DNA from: TWA4 sp051879215
Lineage (GTDB): Bacteria; Bacillota; Clostridia; Lachnospirales; Lachnospiraceae
Direction: 5' to 3'
Assembly: GCA_051879215.1 (NCBI GenBank)
Contig: JBJELP010000007.1
Coordinates: forward strand, 1-58,335
DNA length: 58,335 nt
The notes under the pieces were generated by a model, which made no database searches, was not told the DNA's origin, and saw only the letters and a list, made by a program, of their open reading frames with translations. Every line of letters starts with the position of its first letter. The stretch's first letter is position 1. Of this stretch, positions 1 to 9,635 are shown in pieces. A program made the position numbers and the translations under genes.

Positions 1-17
1 AGATGAACAGGAAATAG
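1..17 (+). CDS. Possible 3' end of an upstream gene (expected jetA)
   Basis: Only the last codons would be inside the window. One frame reads Met-Asn-Arg-Lys followed by a TAG stop one base before the jetB start codon. Type II Wadjet operons carry jetA (TIGR02677/DUF2397) directly upstream of jetB, so a close-packed end here fits. The identity cannot be shown from 17 bases, and another frame has TGA at 4-6. Confidence 0.3.
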
Positions 18-18
18 T

Positions 19-1161
19 ATGAATGCATTTGAATTATTATTATCCAGACGATGGATATTAAAATCGATAGATCCGCAGCTGTACCATCAGGTGCGGGATG
101 AATTGCCGGAAATCAGAAAGTTCGCTTCGGAAAAGCTGGGATATCAGATTGTTGTGAATCCTGCTCTGATCCGCATGGAAAAGCTGCCGGCCAGACCGGA
201 ATGCTGGATGGGAATTCAGGAGTTCAATGATCCCCTGGAGTATGCATTTCTTTGTATGGTTCTCATGTTTCTGGATGATAAAGGGGCAGGAGAACAGTTT
301 GTTTTATCATCTCTGACGGAATTTGTACAGGCACAGTATCGTCAGATTCAGGTGGACTGGACCGTGTATCATCAGAGAAAATGTCTGGTAAAGGTATTGA
401 AGTTCAGTGTCAGAGAAGGTCTGATCCGGGTGGATGATGGCAATGATGAAAATTACATCAGGGATATTTCTGCAGAGGTGCTTTATCAGAATACCGGGGT
501 ATCCCATTATTTCATGCGGAATTTTACCAGAAGTATTTCCAATCTGAATCGGCCGGAGGATTTTGAAGGCGGGGATTGGTTTGATGTGAATGAGGATCGG
601 GGAATTGTCAGAAGACACAGGGTATATCGCAGGCTTCTGATGAGCCCGGGTGTTTATCGCATGGACAGTTCCGACGAGGATTTTAATTACATCCGCAATT
701 ACCGGAATATGATTGCCGCTGATTTTTCCCAGTATCTGGATTGTGAGCTGCAGGTGTTTAAAAGCAGTGCATACTTAATTCAGGGCGAGGAGTGCCGTAT
801 GGGAAGCGCATTTCCGGAAGAAAATTCTCTTTCGGATTTTACCCTGCTTTTCGGCAGTCTGCTGCGGCATAAGATCGACGAAGGGAAAATTTCGATTCCT
901 CAGGATGAAAGGATTCCCATGCTTCCGGAACAGTTCCGGCAGCTGGTTGAACAGTGCAGGCGTGAGTGCGGAGGCGGTTTTGCAAAGAAGTACCGGGAGA
1001 TGCTTTCCGATGAATTTTACAGAACGGTGTATACGTACATGCTGCATCACACATTTATCGAGGAACAAAACGGCGAAGTGATCCTCAATCCGATTCTGAC
1101 GAGGATTGTGGGAGTTTATCCAAAGGAATTCAGGGAAGGGGCAATTGACAATGTTGAATAG
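19..1161 (+). CDS. jetB: Wadjet type II JetB (TIGR02678/DUF2398 family)
   Basis: 380 aa. Family hallmarks recalled for TIGR02678 are present: an N-terminal block ending in LGYQIVVNPALIRMEKLPAR, and a central block with VRRHRVYRRLLMSPGVYR followed by a Tyr/Asp-rich stretch. The family is a winged-helix-type kleisin-associated (KITE-like) subunit of an SMC-like complex that restricts plasmids. The start follows AGGAAA at a short distance. The stop lies 11 bp inside jetC, a tight overlap typical of co-translated subunits. The operon continues into the SMC-like ATPase and a Toprim nuclease subunit, which supports the assignment more than this sequence alone. The type II label is from memory of the family names. 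Confidence 0.82.
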   Translation: MNAFELLLSRRWILKSIDPQLYHQVRDELPEIRKFASEKLGYQIVVNPALIRMEKLPARPECWMGIQEFNDPLEYAFLCMVLMFLDDKGAGEQFVLSSLTEFVQAQYRQIQVDWTVYHQRKCLVKVLKFSVREGLIRVDDGNDENYIRDISAEVLYQNTGVSHYFMRNFTRSISNLNRPEDFEGGDWFDVNEDRGIVRRHRVYRRLLMSPGVYRMDSSDEDFNYIRNYRNMIAADFSQYLDCELQVFKSSAYLIQGEECRMGSAFPEENSLSDFTLLFGSLLRHKIDEGKISIPQDERIPMLPEQFRQLVEQCRRECGGGFAKKYREMLSDEFYRTVYTYMLHHTFIEEQNGEVILNPILTRIVGVYPKEFREGAIDNVE

Positions 1162-4100
1162 TGTCTGGCAGATCAATAAAGTGGGGCTGATTGATTTCTG
1201 GTTCTACGATAAGGAAGAGTTTTCCTTCCGGGACGGCAGGATGCTGCTCCGGGGGGCCAATGGATCCGGCAAATCGGTTACCATGCAGAGTTTTATCCCA
1301 CTTCTGATGGATGGAAATATGCGGCCGGAGCGAATTGATCCCTTTGGTTCCAAAGAGCGAAAGATGAGCAATTATCTGCTGGATGAGGAGGATACCAGAG
1401 AAGAGCGGACCGGCTATCTGTATATGGAGTTGAAACGCCGGAAAACGGATACCTATATTACTTTTGGGATCGGTATGCGGGCCAGAAAAAATAAAAAAAT
1501 GGACACCTGGTATTTTTATATCAGTGATAACCGGAGAATCGGGAAGAATTTCAGCCTGTTCCGGGATGAAAAGAGCAGGATGACCTGCACCAGGACGGAA
1601 CTGAAAAACCGGATCGGAGAAGGGGGATGTCTGTTTGACTCCCAGAGAGAGTATGAAAGCTGCGTGAATCAGCAGCTGTTCGGGTACCGTACGGAAGGTG
1701 AATATGAGGAACTGCTGAATCTCCTGATTCAGCTTCGAACCCCGAAGCTGTCAAAGGAATTCAAGCCCACGGTCATCAATGAGATTCTCAGTAATTCCCT
1801 TCAGACCTTATCCGATGAAGATCTGCGGCCCATGTCGGAAGCCATTGAAAATATGGATGGCATTCAGACCAATCTGGAAAATCTGAAGGAAAGCATAAAA
1901 GCCGGGGAACAGATTGGAAGAGTGTACAGACAGTATAATGAAGAAATGCTGGTTTCCAAGGCCGGATGGTATGAAAAAGCTCTTCAGGAAGCAAAAGAAA
2001 ATGAGAATCAGATTTCAGCCAATCTTGCAGAAACAGAGGAACTGAAACGGGAAATTGAAGATTCCCGGAAACGGTATGATTTACTGGAAGAGGAGTATAC
2101 TCTCTGCGAAAAGGAAAAACGGTCCCTGGATCAAAGTGACGCAGCCCGGCTGAAAGAGACCGAACAGGCGCTTCTTCGGGAAATGGAGCAGTGCCGGATC
2201 GAGCTGAAGAAGAAAGAGAAACAGCTGGATATAAAAACAGAGGCAGAGCGTACGTATCAGAACAGGAAAAAGAAGGAAGAAGAGGCAGCAGAACTCTGCC
2301 GGGATCAGATTCTGAAAACACTTTCTGATATGGAAGAGGTTCTGGAAGCGATTCCCTTTGATGACGGTGTCTTTTTTCTGTCAGAACTGAAAGAGGGAAT
2401 GGATCAGGAATTTGCTTTTAAACTCCATCAGACAGAACTGAAAAAGTATCATGATCTTGTGAAGGATGGACGAAAGCGGATCAGCCGGATGGAAGAGGCT
2501 TCAAAAGAAATGAACCGGGTGGAGATGCGTCTGGATGAATCCAGAAAACAGCGTACCATTGCAGAAAAGGAACGAAAGCAGTACGATGAGCAGCTCAGTG
2601 AAATCAAAAGTGAACTGATTGAGGAAGTGGCCGGATGGAACCAGAATAATCAGGAGCTGCAGCTGGGAGAAGATGCATTGCGGACCATCAGCCATCTCAT
2701 TGATCAGTATTTTCATGGATGTACATATCATTCCATTACAGCGGAGATCGATCCGTTCTGGAAGGAAGCAGATAAAGCACTGGCGGATTGCAGTTACCTT
2801 TGTGAGCGCAGAGTTCTGGAGGCAAGGGAAGAGGTCGATCGGATTTCACAGGAAATCTCCGACTGGGAGAATAAAAAGGAACCGGAACCGGAGCGCAGTG
2901 AGGCTGTCCTGCGGAACAGAGAACACCTGACAGCGAAGGAAATCCCTTTTACTCCATTTTATCAGACCGTTGATTTTGCAGAAGGACTTTCCGAAGAACA
3001 GATCAATCATCTGGAAGAAGCACTTCTGCATATGGGGGTACTGGATGCCCTAGTGATTCCTGCTGAATACAGGGATGAGGTGATGAAAAATGATCCGGAT
3101 ACGGCGGATCGCTATCTGTTTGGAGATGCAGCAGCGGTGAAACCCTGTCTGACGGAACTGCTGGATGTGGATAATACGGAATGCGATATTCTGTTTTATC
3201 AGAGAATCTCCGGCATTCTGTCGGGAATGGGATGGAATGCGGATGGAAGTCCGGATCATGAAAGTTCGTCTGCTTCTGCATTCATACGCCCGGATGGCAG
3301 CTGGCATATGGGTGTGCTGGATGGAACCATCACCGGGACCAGAGAAGCCTGCTTCATCGGAAGCAAAGCCCGAGAGCGATTCCGCCGGAGAAAGATAGAG
3401 GAACTGAAGGAATTATTCCTGAAAGAAAAAGAAAAACTTGCTGCACTGGAAGCCCAATGGGAAGGTGTGCAGAACCGGCAGAAAAAGCTGTTGGAGGAAT
3501 ATCGTGCTTTTCCCAAAGGAGAAGACCTGGAAGTTGCCGCCAGAATGCTGTATGAAAAGGATCTGGCATATAAGGAATGTGACCGGCGTGTGAGAGGTCT
3601 GGAAGAGCAGTACCAGGAGGCATATGAAGAATATAAGGAAAAAAGTCTGCTGGTGCAGGAAGCATGCCGGAAATGCCGTCTGGCTGCCAGAGCAGATGTA
3701 TTTGATGAAGCGGACAACGCGCTGGAGGAGTACAAAGAGCTTTTAACGGATGTCATTACTGCCCATGCCAGATATCTGGCAGCATTGTCATCCCTTGCTT
3801 CCATGGAAGAAACGCTGGAAAGCATACTGGACGATCTGGATGAAATCCGATACGAGATCGGTACGCTGGAAAAAAGAGAGCGTGAAAAGACCGGTGAGCA
3901 TGCAGCCGTGTTAAAACAGCTTGCCATGACAGGATATGAGGAAATCCGGGAGCGGCTGGATCATTGTATCAGAAGGATAAAAGAAATTCCGGGGGAAAAG
4001 GAACAGGCGGCCGGAAAAATTGCCGGCAATCAGGAAAAACGAAAGCAGAGAGAAGAAAACCTGCTGCAGCTGGAAAAAGAACAGCAGCAGATTTCGGAGT

Positions 4101-5302
4101 ATGCAGAATACTGCAAGCAGCAGTTTATCCGGGAATATTCCCTGTTTTATGTGTATGCCCAGGACAGCCTTTCCGTGTATGACGGGAAAGAAATTCCATG
4201 GAAAAAGGTGGCCGAAAGCTGTATTGCTGCTTTGGGAAAGAACGGAAAAGATCAGAAGCTGGCTCTGCAGGAAAAACTGCAGGAACTGTTTCATGCAAAC
4301 CGTGCCCAGCTGGCGGAGTACCGTCCCTCCATCCGCTATCTGTTCAGCCAATCCTATGAAGGGGCGAATACAAGAATCAAAGGATTAACCCCGGGACGGC
4401 TGGAGATCATCTGCAATTATCGGGGAAAAGCCATTGGATTTGAGGCCCTTCTTGCGGCTCTGAAAACAGAGTCCGAAAACCTGACAAAGCTTCTGGATGA
4501 CAAAGACCGGGAATTGTTTGAGGATATTCTGGCCAATACCATCAGCAAAAAGATCAGAAGCCGGATTTCCCTCAGCAAGCGCTGGGTTGAGAGAATGAAT
4601 GCGCTCATGGAATCCATGGATACCTCCAGCGGTCTGTCTCTGAGTCTGCGCTGGAAAAACAAACCGGCAGCCAGTGAGGAAGAACTGGGGACCAGGGAAC
4701 TGGTGGATCTTCTGTCCAAAGACGTGGAAATCATGCGGGAGGAAGATATCAAACGGCTGTCAGAGCATTTCCGGTCCAGAATCCGTTCCGCCCGCAGGCT
4801 GTCGGAGGAAAAAGGCAATATGCTTTCCTTCCACACGGTTATGAAAGAAATTCTGGATTATCGGAAATGGTTTGAATTTCGGATTGAATATCAGAAAACC
4901 GGTGAAAAGAAGAAAGAACTGACAGACCGATCCTTCTTTACCTTCAGCGGCGGTGAAAAAGCCATGTGTATGTATGTGCCGTTATTTTCTGCAGTGGCTG
5001 CCAAATACGACAGTGCAAGAAGCGATGCACCGCGGTTATTGTCCCTTGATGAAGCCTTTGCCGGCGTTGATGAAAGAAATATCAAGGATATGTTCCGATT
5101 GATGGTAAAATTTGACTTTAATTTTATCATCAATTCACAGGTGCTCTGGGCGGATTATGAAACTGTCCCTGAAATCATGATTTATCAGCTGATCCGACCG
5201 CAGAATGCAAGGTTTGTGACAGTGATTCCCTATATCTGGAATGGAAAAACCAGAAGTCTTGCAGTGGATGAAGAGCAGAAGGAACCGGAGAAGACAGTAT
5301 GA
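1151..5302 (+). CDS. jetC: Wadjet type II JetC, SMC-like ATPase (TIGR02680)
   Basis: 1383 aa. Walker A motif GANGSGKS is near residue 35, very close to the N terminus. A long charged coiled coil (about residues 230-1000, rich in E/K/R/Q heptads) separates it from the C-terminal half, where the ABC signature FSGGEKAM lies near residue 1265 and the Walker B stretch LLSLDEAFAGVDE near residue 1297. This split-head arrangement is that of SMC/MukB/RecN-type loop extruders. The ATG at 1151 is preferred over an upstream in-frame ATG at 1106 because it follows AAGGGG and places the Walker A where the family has it. It overlaps jetB by 11 bp and jetD by 4 bp (ATGA). Expected role: the motor that recognises small circular DNA for cleavage by JetD. 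Confidence 0.88.
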   Translation: MLNSVWQINKVGLIDFWFYDKEEFSFRDGRMLLRGANGSGKSVTMQSFIPLLMDGNMRPERIDPFGSKERKMSNYLLDEEDTREERTGYLYMELKRRKTDTYITFGIGMRARKNKKMDTWYFYISDNRRIGKNFSLFRDEKSRMTCTRTELKNRIGEGGCLFDSQREYESCVNQQLFGYRTEGEYEELLNLLIQLRTPKLSKEFKPTVINEILSNSLQTLSDEDLRPMSEAIENMDGIQTNLENLKESIKAGEQIGRVYRQYNEEMLVSKAGWYEKALQEAKENENQISANLAETEELKREIEDSRKRYDLLEEEYTLCEKEKRSLDQSDAARLKETEQALLREMEQCRIELKKKEKQLDIKTEAERTYQNRKKKEEEAAELCRDQILKTLSDMEEVLEAIPFDDGVFFLSELKEGMDQEFAFKLHQTELKKYHDLVKDGRKRISRMEEASKEMNRVEMRLDESRKQRTIAEKERKQYDEQLSEIKSELIEEVAGWNQNNQELQLGEDALRTISHLIDQYFHGCTYHSITAEIDPFWKEADKALADCSYLCERRVLEAREEVDRISQEISDWENKKEPEPERSEAVLRNREHLTAKEIPFTPFYQTVDFAEGLSEEQINHLEEALLHMGVLDALVIPAEYRDEVMKNDPDTADRYLFGDAAAVKPCLTELLDVDNTECDILFYQRISGILSGMGWNADGSPDHESSSASAFIRPDGSWHMGVLDGTITGTREACFIGSKARERFRRRKIEELKELFLKEKEKLAALEAQWEGVQNRQKKLLEEYRAFPKGEDLEVAARMLYEKDLAYKECDRRVRGLEEQYQEAYEEYKEKSLLVQEACRKCRLAARADVFDEADNALEEYKELLTDVITAHARYLAALSSLASMEETLESILDDLDEIRYEIGTLEKREREKTGEHAAVLKQLAMTGYEEIRERLDHCIRRIKEIPGEKEQAAGKIAGNQEKRKQREENLLQLEKEQQQISEYAEYCKQQFIREYSLFYVYAQDSLSVYDGKEIPWKKVAESCIAALGKNGKDQKLALQEKLQELFHANRAQLAEYRPSIRYLFSQSYEGANTRIKGLTPGRLEIICNYRGKAIGFEALLAALKTESENLTKLLDDKDRELFEDILANTISKKIRSRISLSKRWVERMNALMESMDTSSGLSLSLRWKNKPAASEEELGTRELVDLLSKDVEIMREEDIKRLSEHFRSRIRSARRLSEEKGNMLSFHTVMKEILDYRKWFEFRIEYQKTGEKKKELTDRSFFTFSGGEKAMCMYVPLFSAVAAKYDSARSDAPRLLSLDEAFAGVDERNIKDMFRLMVKFDFNFIINSQVLWADYETVPEIMIYQLIRPQNARFVTVIPYIWNGKTRSLAVDEEQKEPEKTV

Positions 5303-6717
5303 TGGATGAATGTATCGCGTATTTTAAAGCACATTCCGTATATGAAAAATTGTTTTCCGGCTTTCGTTCCAAATACGAAAGCCTGGGGCATTTTGGAGGG
5401 ACAGTTGTTTTATCGGGGCTGTCACAGAAAGAAACAGAAGATCTTTTCGGCTTTCTGAATACGGATTACGGCGGCAGAAAGAAGATTTCCATATCTGCAA
5501 AGCAGATGGAAAAAGCGCTGGCAGGCAGCCGTTTTTCCCGATGGACGTGGGAAGAAATTCTCACAGCCTATTTTGGTGAACCCCTTTCTGTCAGGAAAGA
5601 GGTCAGACAGAAAGCAGAAGAACAGAAACAGAACTGGTTCCATGAGGTATATCTGGAAGCCTGCAGCAGATGGAAGCCGGACATTTCAGACTGGTTTCTG
5701 CATCTGTACCGGGACAAGACAGACGGTTATCCTCTGGTTCTGCAAAGATACCAGGAAGAGGTAAGTGGGAATCCATCCTGCACCCGGCTAAAGGAAAATC
5801 TGTTTACAATATTTCAAAGCATGGAACAGCTGCCTTTGTCCGAACCGGAATTATTTAATGTGTTTGCCGCCAGAATGACGGGAAATCCTCATTACTTTGA
5901 CAGCGGGAGTGACGGAGAACGGCTGATTTTTGCCTATTTACGATATCAGGAAAACAAACTGTGTGGATTATCTGATGCTGCAGAGGAAAAGGTGAAAATC
6001 AGCGTGGAAACCGGTGAGGAAGCTGAACTGGAGAGGAAAACCCGGTTGTTTTATCAGGCGGGATTATTGCGGGACGAGCTTTCCAATGATGTTCTTGTAT
6101 ATGGAATACACGGGATTCTGCCCGACGGAAAGGTTCATATGGGAATCGAAGGATTCTGGCAGGAAAAAGAACCCATGAGGCTGACCCTTCATACGGTGGG
6201 AAAACTGAAAATGGCTGTACCGGTGGGTATGGAGACCGCATTGGATGGGGTGTCAGAAAATCCGGTTTGGGAGACTTCGAAAAAGGTGTATGTGGTGGAA
6301 AATCCGGCTGTTTTTTCCCATCTGATTAAAAACTTCCCGGATATCACCGTAATCTGCGGAAATGGACAGATCCGATTGGCAGCCATGTATCTGATGGACC
6401 GGTTTCCGGAGTCCGTATCGTTTTACTATGCCGGCGATTTTGACCCGGAAGGATTGCAGATCGCACAGCGATTGAAGAGGCGGTACAAAGACCGGTTCCA
6501 TTTCTGGAATTATGAAGTTTCCTTTTACCATGAGAATCTTTCGGATGTTTCCTTGAGTGAGCCAAGGCTGAAGAAACTGGAGACTGTCACGCTGGAGGAA
6601 CTGCAGCCATTGTGTGCTGCCATGCGAAAAAGAAAGAAAGCGGCCTATCAGGAGTGTATGATGGGACAGTATGCGGCTGCGGTGAAGGATGAAGAACCCG
6701 GCGGCAGGGAAAAATGA
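5299..6717 (+). CDS. jetD: Wadjet type II JetD, Toprim-type nuclease subunit (TIGR02679, DUF3323/DUF2399)
   Basis: 472 aa. The C-terminal third carries FYYAGDFDPEGLQIAQRL (around residues 376-393), the DxD metal-binding motif of the Toprim fold shared with topoisomerase VI A subunits; a conserved Glu of the fold is expected further upstream. The N-terminal half fits the DUF3323 part of TIGR02679 proteins. JetD proteins are the DNA-cleaving subunits of Wadjet. Translation probably couples to jetC through the ATGATG overlap. A strong bidirectional terminator follows, so the operon ends here. Confidence 0.85.
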   Translation: MMDECIAYFKAHSVYEKLFSGFRSKYESLGHFGGTVVLSGLSQKETEDLFGFLNTDYGGRKKISISAKQMEKALAGSRFSRWTWEEILTAYFGEPLSVRKEVRQKAEEQKQNWFHEVYLEACSRWKPDISDWFLHLYRDKTDGYPLVLQRYQEEVSGNPSCTRLKENLFTIFQSMEQLPLSEPELFNVFAARMTGNPHYFDSGSDGERLIFAYLRYQENKLCGLSDAAEEKVKISVETGEEAELERKTRLFYQAGLLRDELSNDVLVYGIHGILPDGKVHMGIEGFWQEKEPMRLTLHTVGKLKMAVPVGMETALDGVSENPVWETSKKVYVVENPAVFSHLIKNFPDITVICGNGQIRLAAMYLMDRFPESVSFYYAGDFDPEGLQIAQRLKRRYKDRFHFWNYEVSFYHENLSDVSLSEPRLKKLETVTLEELQPLCAAMRKRKKAAYQECMMGQYAAAVKDEEPGGREK

Positions 6718-6793
6718 AATACATGCCGGTTCGCTATACATCAGTTGAAAACGCGTCAATAAAAATACAAATTAAAAAAGACTGTCCTGTTTA

Positions 6794-6862
6794 AAAAAGA
6801 CCGTCCTGTCGGCATCTTCCGTATAAAACGGAGTGCCGGCAGGTCGGTCTTTCTTTTCTCTT
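6794..6862. terminator. Bidirectional intrinsic terminator between jetD and potD
   Basis: A long inverted repeat pairs AAAGACCG...CTGTCGGCA on the left with TGCCGGCAG...CGGTCTTT on the right around a short AT-rich loop. It is followed by T-rich sequence on the plus strand and by A-rich sequence on the left, so it can end transcripts from both convergent operons. Confidence 0.85.
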
Positions 6863-6919
6863 TTTCCTGGAATCGAAAATCTTTTTCTTTTATGCGATTC
6901 CTTCACCGGATTCTTTCTG

Positions 6920-8023
6920 TTATTTCACTGCAGCTCCCTTGATTTCCAGCCACAGGTCATTCAGTTTTGCATCGCCTTCTGTACCCAGTGTGTGGAAAAT
7001 ATTGCATTTGCTGAGGATTTCTTCATCCGGGAATACCGCAGGGTTGGATTTCAGTTCTTCATCAATCAGTTCCAGTGCACCGGTATTGGGTGTGGAGTAG
7101 GTGATGTATTCGAAGTTCTTCAGTGCAATGTCCGGGCGGTTCAGGAAATTGATCCATGCTTCTGCGTTTTCCTTGTTTTCTGCGTTTGCGGGAATTACCC
7201 AACTGTCAATGAAGAAATTGGAACCTTCTTTGGGAACGGCATAAGCCAGATCTTCATTTTCTTCCTGCATGGCCAGAATTTCACCGGAATAGCACATGGC
7301 CATGGCAGCGGAACCGCTGATCATCAGGTCTTTGATCTGATCCATAACGTAGCTCTGAACCAGAGGTTTTTCGGCAATCAGCATGTCAGCAGCCTGACGG
7401 AGTATGGCGTCATCGGTGCAGTTGATATCCGCATCCAGCAGTCGTAAGGGTGCCACAAAAGCATCGCGGACACTGTTGTACATCAGGATGTCCTTTGCAT
7501 ATTTTTCGTTCCATAAGATATTCCAGCTGTCCACCGGATCGTCCACCATGGTGGTGTTGTATACAATGCCCAGAGTACCGTAGGTATAAGGAACGGAGTA
7601 TTTATTTTCCGGGTCAAAGGCTTTGGAACCTTCCATGATGGTGCTGCTTAAATATTTCATGTTGGGAATATTGTCAAAATTGATTTCCTGAAGCAGTCCG
7701 TTGCTGATCATTTTTTCAATCATATAGTCAGAGGGACAGATGACATCATATGCCACACCGCCGGCTTCAATGATGGGATACATTTCTTCATTGGTATCAA
7801 ACATATCGTAGATAACTTCAATGCCGGTTTCTTCTTCAAACAGATCAATCACATCTTCATCGATGTATTCGCCCCAGTTGAATACCTTTACAACGCCATT
7901 GGAACCGGCTTCCTGTTTGTCTGAAGAGCCGGATTCGCTGCCGCCTGCGGAAGAACCGCCGCAGCCTGCCAGAAGGGATGCGGACAGGGCCAGAGTCAGA
8001 GTGAGGGATAAAACTTTTTTCAT
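6920..8023 (-). CDS. potD: Spermidine/putrescine-binding lipoprotein PotD
   Basis: 367 aa. The signal peptide ends in the lipobox LLAG-C (Cys21), followed by a Gly/Ser-rich linker. The mature part begins VVKVFNWGEYIDEDVIDLFE, the characteristic start of polyamine-binding PotD/PotF proteins. Expected to be anchored to the outer face of the membrane and to deliver spermidine or putrescine to PotBC. Last gene of the regulator-potABCD operon; its start overlaps the potC stop by 4 bp (ATGA). Confidence 0.93.
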   Translation of the reverse strand: MKKVLSLTLTLALSASLLAGCGGSSAGGSESGSSDKQEAGSNGVVKVFNWGEYIDEDVIDLFEEETGIEVIYDMFDTNEEMYPIIEAGGVAYDVICPSDYMIEKMISNGLLQEINFDNIPNMKYLSSTIMEGSKAFDPENKYSVPYTYGTLGIVYNTTMVDDPVDSWNILWNEKYAKDILMYNSVRDAFVAPLRLLDADINCTDDAILRQAADMLIAEKPLVQSYVMDQIKDLMISGSAAMAMCYSGEILAMQEENEDLAYAVPKEGSNFFIDSWVIPANAENKENAEAWINFLNRPDIALKNFEYITYSTPNTGALELIDEELKSNPAVFPDEEILSKCNIFHTLGTEGDAKLNDLWLEIKGAAVK

Positions 8024-8820
8024 GTGTAATTCTCCTTATTATTTACAGTTTTTACTTTCTTTTCCCGCTTCGGCAGATTCATGATGATCAGCAGAATCAG
8101 TACGGAAACAAAGAGGACGGTGGAAAGTGCATACAGGTTTGGTTTGATGCCCTTTCGCAGTTCGGCATAAACAAGGGTGGAGATGGTATTGATACCGGCA
8201 CCCTTTGTAAAATGCGTGATAATGAAGTCATCCAGTGACATGGTGAATGCCAGCAGGAATCCGGACAGGATACCGGGCATGATGTCCGGGAGGACGACCT
8301 TAACAAAAGCATAGGAACGGCTTGCCCCCAGATCCAGAGCGGCTTCAAAGGTACTGGGTTCCAGCTGCTTGATTCTGGGCATAACACTCAATATGACATA
8401 GGGAATGTTAAAGGTAATATGTGCCAGAATAACGGTTTTCATGCTGAGGGTGATGCCGAAAGCCAGGAAGCAGAGCATCAGAGAGATACCGGTTACGATA
8501 TCTGCATTCAGCATGGGAACATTGGTCAGTCCCATCACAATGCTTCTGGGAAGCTTTTTCATATGGTTGATGCCCATACAGGCAGCGGTTCCGATGATGG
8601 TTGCCACAACCGATGAAATGATTGCGATATACAGTGTATTCTGCAGCGCCGACATGATCAGATCGCTGTTCAGCATACTTTCATACCATTTCAGACTGAA
8701 GCCGCCCCAGCTGGACATATATTTGGATTCATTAAATGAAAGAACAATCAGTGCTGCAATCGGCGCGTAAAGAAAAATGAAAATTGCAGCAAGGTAACCA
8801 AACTGAGCTATTTTCTTCAT
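8020..8820 (-). CDS. potC: Polyamine ABC transporter permease PotC
   Basis: 266 aa, about six membrane helices. The EAA loop is visible as TFEAALDLGASRSYAFVKVVL, which contacts the PotA ATPase. Length and order match PotC. The start touches the end of potB by one base. Confidence 0.92.
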   Translation of the reverse strand: MKKIAQFGYLAAIFIFLYAPIAALIVLSFNESKYMSSWGGFSLKWYESMLNSDLIMSALQNTLYIAIISSVVATIIGTAACMGINHMKKLPRSIVMGLTNVPMLNADIVTGISLMLCFLAFGITLSMKTVILAHITFNIPYVILSVMPRIKQLEPSTFEAALDLGASRSYAFVKVVLPDIMPGILSGFLLAFTMSLDDFIITHFTKGAGINTISTLVYAELRKGIKPNLYALSTVLFVSVLILLIIMNLPKREKKVKTVNNKENYT

Positions 8821-9635
8821 TAGAATGCAGTACCGTTTCCTTCCTTATCATATTTGGCAATCAGGAACATACTGAACAGGATGAAAATCATCAGAATCAG
8901 TGAAAGTCCCGAACCAAGATGCCAGTTTGCTGTAAATGTGAATTCCTGCTCGATTACATTACCGATCAGGAGAATGAGACCGCCGCCGAGGATATCGGAA
9001 ATAACAAAGGTGGTCAGGGCGGGCACAAATACCATGGTAATGCCGCTGATAATACCGGGAACACTGAGAGGCAGGATCACCCGGAAAAAGGTCTGCAGCC
9101 AGCTGGCTCCCAGATCGTGGGCGGCTTCAATGGTGTCGTTGCTGATCTTTACCAGTACATTGTACAGCGGAAGCACCATAAAGGGCAGATAATTATATAC
9201 CATACCGAATACAATGGCGGCATTGGTATTGATCAGGTTCACAGAGGGCAGACCGATGGAGTTTAAAAATGTGTTCAGCAGGCCGTTTCTGCTGAGGATG
9301 ACCTGCCATGCCATGGTACGCAGCAGGAAGTTCATCCACATGGGAAGGATGAAAATAAAAATCATCAATCCGCTTTTTCCTCCGCGGCTCAGATTTTTCA
9401 GAATCATTGCCAGCGGATAAGCCAGGAACAGGCAGATCACTGTGCAGATCAGAGATAACTGCAGGGAACGGATCAGGGCTGCCATACGCTGGGGGTCGGT
9501 GATTGCCAGAATGTTATTCAGGGTAAATGCACCGGTGGTGTCGGTCAGACCGTAATATACAATCAGGATCAGCGGGATGACGGTGAATCCGATCATCCAG
9601 ATGAGATAAGGTCCTGCAGCAAGCTGTTTACGCAT
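8820..9635 (-). CDS. potB: Polyamine ABC transporter permease PotB
   Basis: 271 aa, six predicted membrane helices. The EAA loop reads IEAAHDLGASWLQTFFRVIL. It forms the translocation pore with PotC. Its start codon lies inside the potA 3' end (8 bp overlap), so the four transport genes are tightly packed. Confidence 0.92.
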   Translation of the reverse strand: MRKQLAAGPYLIWMIGFTVIPLILIVYYGLTDTTGAFTLNNILAITDPQRMAALIRSLQLSLICTVICLFLAYPLAMILKNLSRGGKSGLMIFIFILPMWMNFLLRTMAWQVILSRNGLLNTFLNSIGLPSVNLINTNAAIVFGMVYNYLPFMVLPLYNVLVKISNDTIEAAHDLGASWLQTFFRVILPLSVPGIISGITMVFVPALTTFVISDILGGGLILLIGNVIEQEFTFTANWHLGSGLSLILMIFILFSMFLIAKYDKEGNGTAF

